Source of the DNA: an uncultured Clostridia bacterium
GTDB lineage: Bacteria > Bacillota > Clostridia > Lachnospirales > Anaerotignaceae
NCBI GenBank assembly: GCA_910586765.1
Contig: CAJUJJ010000035.1
Location: forward strand, 14,729-30,123
DNA: 15,395 nucleotides
Direction of reading: 5' to 3'
Below are positions 13,651 through 15,395 of this stretch, in pieces (within the stretch, counting starts at the first letter, position 1; each line of letters begins with the position of its first letter). The notes below the pieces were generated by a model. It was not told the DNA's origin, searched no databases, and saw only the letters and a program-made list of their open reading frames with translations. The translations under genes and the position numbers were made by a program.

Positions 13651-13905
13651 ATGGAGTGGGAAATCGTAACAGTAATTATTGCATTGGTGGGGCTTTTGGC
13701 TACTGTCACTAAGCCTATTATGAATTTGACAAACACAATTACAAAACTGAATGATACTTGTCAAAGTTTAGAGGAAAGAATGGAAAAATTCGAAAGACAT
13801 AATCGTGATAGTCACGTCAAAATCTGGGCTCATAATGATAAACAAGATGAACAGTTAGCAGAACACGAAAATAGAATTAGTTTATTAGAAGAAAGGAAGG
13901 TATAG
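13651..13905 (+). CDS. Lysis-module membrane/coiled-coil protein (holin-accessory type)
   Basis: This 84-residue protein has one N-terminal membrane segment (IVTVIIALVGLLATV, about 5-19). After it comes a cytosol- or wall-facing helix of heptad character (TKLNDTCQSLEERMEKFERH, then EQLAEHENRISLLEERK). It fills the slot of XhlA in PBSX-type lysis cassettes, although XhlA has its membrane segment at the C-terminus, so the topology is reversed and homology is uncertain. The start ATG 13651 follows a strong AAAGGAGGGAG. The holin gene begins 1 nt after its stop, so the two are almost certainly co-translated. A role in regulating holin or endolysin is inferred from position only. Confidence 0.7.
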   Translation: MEWEIVTVIIALVGLLATVTKPIMNLTNTITKLNDTCQSLEERMEKFERHNRDSHVKIWAHNDKQDEQLAEHENRISLLEERKV

Positions 13906-13906
13906 T

Positions 13907-14173
13907 ATGAAAAAAATTAACTGGAAGGTAAGAGCAAAAAATCCGTATTTTTGGTTTGGATTGGTGGCGATAGTGTTGGCGGCTGTTGGTGCAAAACCAG
14001 AAATGTTTACAAGTTGGAGCATACTGATTGTGCAAGTGAAAAGTCTTTTGAGTAATCCTTTTGCATTAGGTTGTGTTGTTGTAGCGATTGTGGGCTACAT
14101 CAATGACCCTACTACAGAAGGTATTACAGACAGTAAACAGGCGTTAACTTATCAGAAGCCGAAAAAAGATTAA
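13907..14173 (+). CDS. Phage holin, phi-LC3 family
   Basis: This 88-residue holin is predicted to permeabilise the cell membrane at the end of the lytic cycle so that the amidase can reach the wall. Family hallmarks are the opening INWKVRAKNPYFWFGL, two membrane segments (about 14-29 and 50-66) and the conserved C-terminal YINDPTTEGITDSKQALTY near-signature. The length is typical. ATG at 13907 has GAAAGGAAGG upstream, inside the preceding gene's end. The 135-nt gap to the endolysin gene contains a 40-bp inverted repeat. Confidence 0.92.
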   Translation: MKKINWKVRAKNPYFWFGLVAIVLAAVGAKPEMFTSWSILIVQVKSLLSNPFALGCVVVAIVGYINDPTTEGITDSKQALTYQKPKKD

Positions 14174-14247
14174 CAAATATGTTTACTAGACGTTTTTTCG
14201 GTAAATTATCATATATTTATTTGAATTTTATATCAAGTATTATTTAT

Positions 14248-14287
14248 TTTTATGTTATTTTTGTCAAGTTGACAATAAAACATAAAA
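14248..14287 (+). promoter_or_regulatory. 40-bp imperfect inverted repeat upstream of the endolysin gene
   Basis: The centre TTGTCAA-G-TTGACAA (14261-14275) is a perfect 7-bp inverted repeat around one G. Outside it TTTTATGTT (14248-14256) matches AACATAAAA (14279-14287), interrupted only by a bulged A and one mismatch. It ends 9 nt before the ribosome binding site region GAAGGTGA (14297-14304). It could be a protein-binding operator or an RNA hairpin limiting endolysin expression. The right arm includes TTGACA, but no -10 box is correctly spaced to it. Confidence 0.55.
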
Positions 14288-14308
14288 TATCAGAACGAAG
14301 GTGATTAC

Positions 14309-14989
14309 ATGGAAATCAAACAAATGTTAGCACATCAAAGTAATTACAATAATGGCAGAAAACAAGATATACAATACATTGTAGTACACTATACTGCTAA
14401 TAATGGTGATAGGGCACAAGGAAATGGTAATTATTTCAGTCAAGCAAATAGAAATGCTTCTGCACATTATTTTGTAGATGAAAATGAAATTGTACAAAGT
14501 GTAAAAGATACTGATACAGCTTGGCATTGTGGAGCAAAAAGCTACAAACACCCAAAATGCAGAAATGATAACAGCATTGGTGTTGAAATGTGTAGCGAAA
14601 AAGATGACAAAGGGCAATATTACATAAATGAACAAACACAAAATACAGCGATTAAACTCATCAAAGTTCTTATGGAAAAGTACAACATACCAATAGAAAA
14701 TGTGCTTAGGCATTATGATGTTACGGGAAAAATGTGCCCAGAACCTTTTGTCAGAAATCAAATACAATGGTTAGATTTTAAAAACAAGTTGAGTGAAGAA
14801 AAGAAAGAAGGTACAGAAATGATATACAACTATATTGATGAAAATATGCCAGATTGGGCAAAGCCCACAGTGCAAAAGTTAATTGACAAAGGCGCATTAA
14901 AAGGAAATGAAAAAGGGGAATTGTTGTTGACTGGTACAATGTTGAGGCTGTTTGTAATACACGATAGAATGGGTGTATATGATAAATAA
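14309..14989 (+). CDS. Endolysin: N-acetylmuramoyl-L-alanine amidase (Amidase_2)
   Basis: This zinc amidase cuts the bond between N-acetylmuramic acid and L-alanine in peptidoglycan to release phage or tailocin particles. Residues 18-147 form the Amidase_2 domain. The zinc ligands by comparison with T7 lysozyme are His27 (YIVVHYTA), His135 (LRHYDVTG) and Cys143 (GKMCPEP), with Lys141 at the catalytic lysine position. SAHYFVDENEIVQ and AWHCG are further family segments. Residues 174-226 (NMPDWAKPTVQKLIDKGALK and onward) resemble an SLH-like half-repeat, probably the wall-binding part. No signal peptide is visible, so export relies on the holin. ATG 14309 has GAAGGTGA upstream. Confidence 0.93.
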   Translation: MEIKQMLAHQSNYNNGRKQDIQYIVVHYTANNGDRAQGNGNYFSQANRNASAHYFVDENEIVQSVKDTDTAWHCGAKSYKHPKCRNDNSIGVEMCSEKDDKGQYYINEQTQNTAIKLIKVLMEKYNIPIENVLRHYDVTGKMCPEPFVRNQIQWLDFKNKLSEEKKEGTEMIYNYIDENMPDWAKPTVQKLIDKGALKGNEKGELLLTGTMLRLFVIHDRMGVYDK

Positions 14990-15013
14990 GAGGGTGAAAA
15001 TCCCTCTTTTTTA
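14988..15013 (+). terminator. Terminator after the endolysin gene
   Basis: AAGAGGG (14988-14994) pairs with CCCTCTT (15002-15008) around a 7-nt loop and is followed by TTTTT. The hairpin begins within the endolysin stop codon (14987-14989). It ends the lysis cassette. Confidence 0.85.
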
Positions 15014-15268
15014 TAAAGCAAAACCGTCCTACAACTTTGTTTTTGTCCTTCTTTTGTCCCACTTTTTTATAAAACTTATTGCAGATAATAAATTTTTTTA
15101 AATAAAAAAGTGTTGAAAACGTTGTAAATTCAATAAATTATAATGTTTTTATACAAATATAAAATAATATTCATATTTTGTTTACAAATATTACATATCC
15201 AATTCATATTTTTATTTTATAGTGTATACATACCCAATAAACATAGCAAAATTACATGACACTTCCCT
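15014..15268. other. AT-rich non-coding stretch downstream of the lysis cassette
   Basis: No credible gene or RNA gene is visible on either strand. The stretch is very AT-rich. It includes a TATAAT at 15139-15144, but the nearest -35-like TTGAAA (15113-15118) is 20 bp away, too far for a confident promoter. It may hold the end of the element or an attachment site, but no duplicated core or tRNA end can be seen with only one side present. Confidence 0.5.
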
Positions 15269-15307
15269 AAAGAAAAAAGAACCTGCCCCTCAGGTTCTTT
15301 TTTCTTT
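15269..15307. terminator. Strong bidirectional terminator near the window end
   Basis: AAAGAAAAAAGAACCTG (15269-15285) pairs perfectly over 17 bp with its complement at 15291-15307 around the 5-nt loop CCCCT, with T-rich and A-rich flanks. It suggests that a gene on the other side, beyond 15395, converges toward this point, or that the site insulates the element. Nothing coding is seen in 15308-15395. Confidence 0.85.
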
Positions 15308-15395
15308 TCTTTTTATAATTAAGCAAAGAGACATAAAAATATGAGAGTGTTAAGTAAATAATGAGGGAAAAGAAAAAGTAGAATTGCAATGAAAT

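Noticed and set aside
14327..14767. Minus-strand 146-residue open frame opposite the endolysin gene
   Set aside because: It is an antisense shadow of a well-supported amidase; its composition is Ile/Cys/Phe-rich and it has no ribosome binding site.
15113..15144. Promoter TTGAAA ... TATAAT
   Set aside because: Spacing is 20 bp and no gene follows within the window before the strong terminator.
15014..15395. Prophage attachment site or tRNA end
   Set aside because: No tRNA, integrase or duplicated core is visible, and the other end of the element is outside the window.

Overview
The window looks like the baseplate, fibre and lysis end of a PBSX-like contractile-tail prophage, or a phage-tail-like bacteriocin, in a low-GC Gram-positive host. 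An anaerobic Clostridia/Lachnospiraceae-type bacterium is my best guess. The reasons are strong AT bias, AGA/TTA-rich codon use, strong GGAGG ribosome binding sites, a phi-LC3-type holin, and a tail gene order that follows Bacillus PBSX: xkdP, Q, R, S, T, U, fibre, X, lysis. No head, integrase, attachment-site or tape-measure gene is visible, so an intact phage and a tailocin cannot be told apart from this window.

Layout. 1-1326 is accessory: the 3' end of an unrecognised E/K/Q-rich coiled-coil protein, a bidirectional terminator, and a HicBA toxin-antitoxin pair on the minus strand. 1445-4064 holds the LysM tail protein, the baseplate hub, an XkdR-like protein with three His-x-His motifs, and a gp25/XkdS-like wedge protein. 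4068-4756 is a second hicAB pair on the plus strand, with its own promoter and terminator. 4779-10658 resumes the tail operon: baseplate J (XkdT), XkdU-like protein, a 1,072-residue fibre with a 13-residue repeat stalk and a C-terminal Peptidase_G2-type self-cleaving chaperone domain, and a short paralogue of the fibre's N-terminal domain. 10657-11358 is a third HicBA pair on the minus strand. 11439-13550 holds a fibronectin-III protein, a small coiled-coil protein and a short XkdX protein. 13651-14989 is the lysis cassette: membrane/coiled-coil protein, holin, amidase. 15014-15395 is non-coding and contains a 17-bp-stem terminator.

How it fits together. The structural genes overlap by 4-8 nt or nearly abut, as expected of one late operon. 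That operon is interrupted three times by self-contained hicAB cassettes arranged like phage 'morons': each has its own near-consensus promoter and a terminator at its end. Two lie against the direction of late transcription and one lies along it, so late transcription would make antisense RNA to two pairs and sense RNA to the third.

The most unusual observations are the three HicAB pairs inside one tail operon, a hairpin overlapping the hicA stop codon in all three, and matching TACRTAAT octamers in the control regions of the two minus-strand pairs. Family assignments come from reading motifs and gene order; no database search was run.
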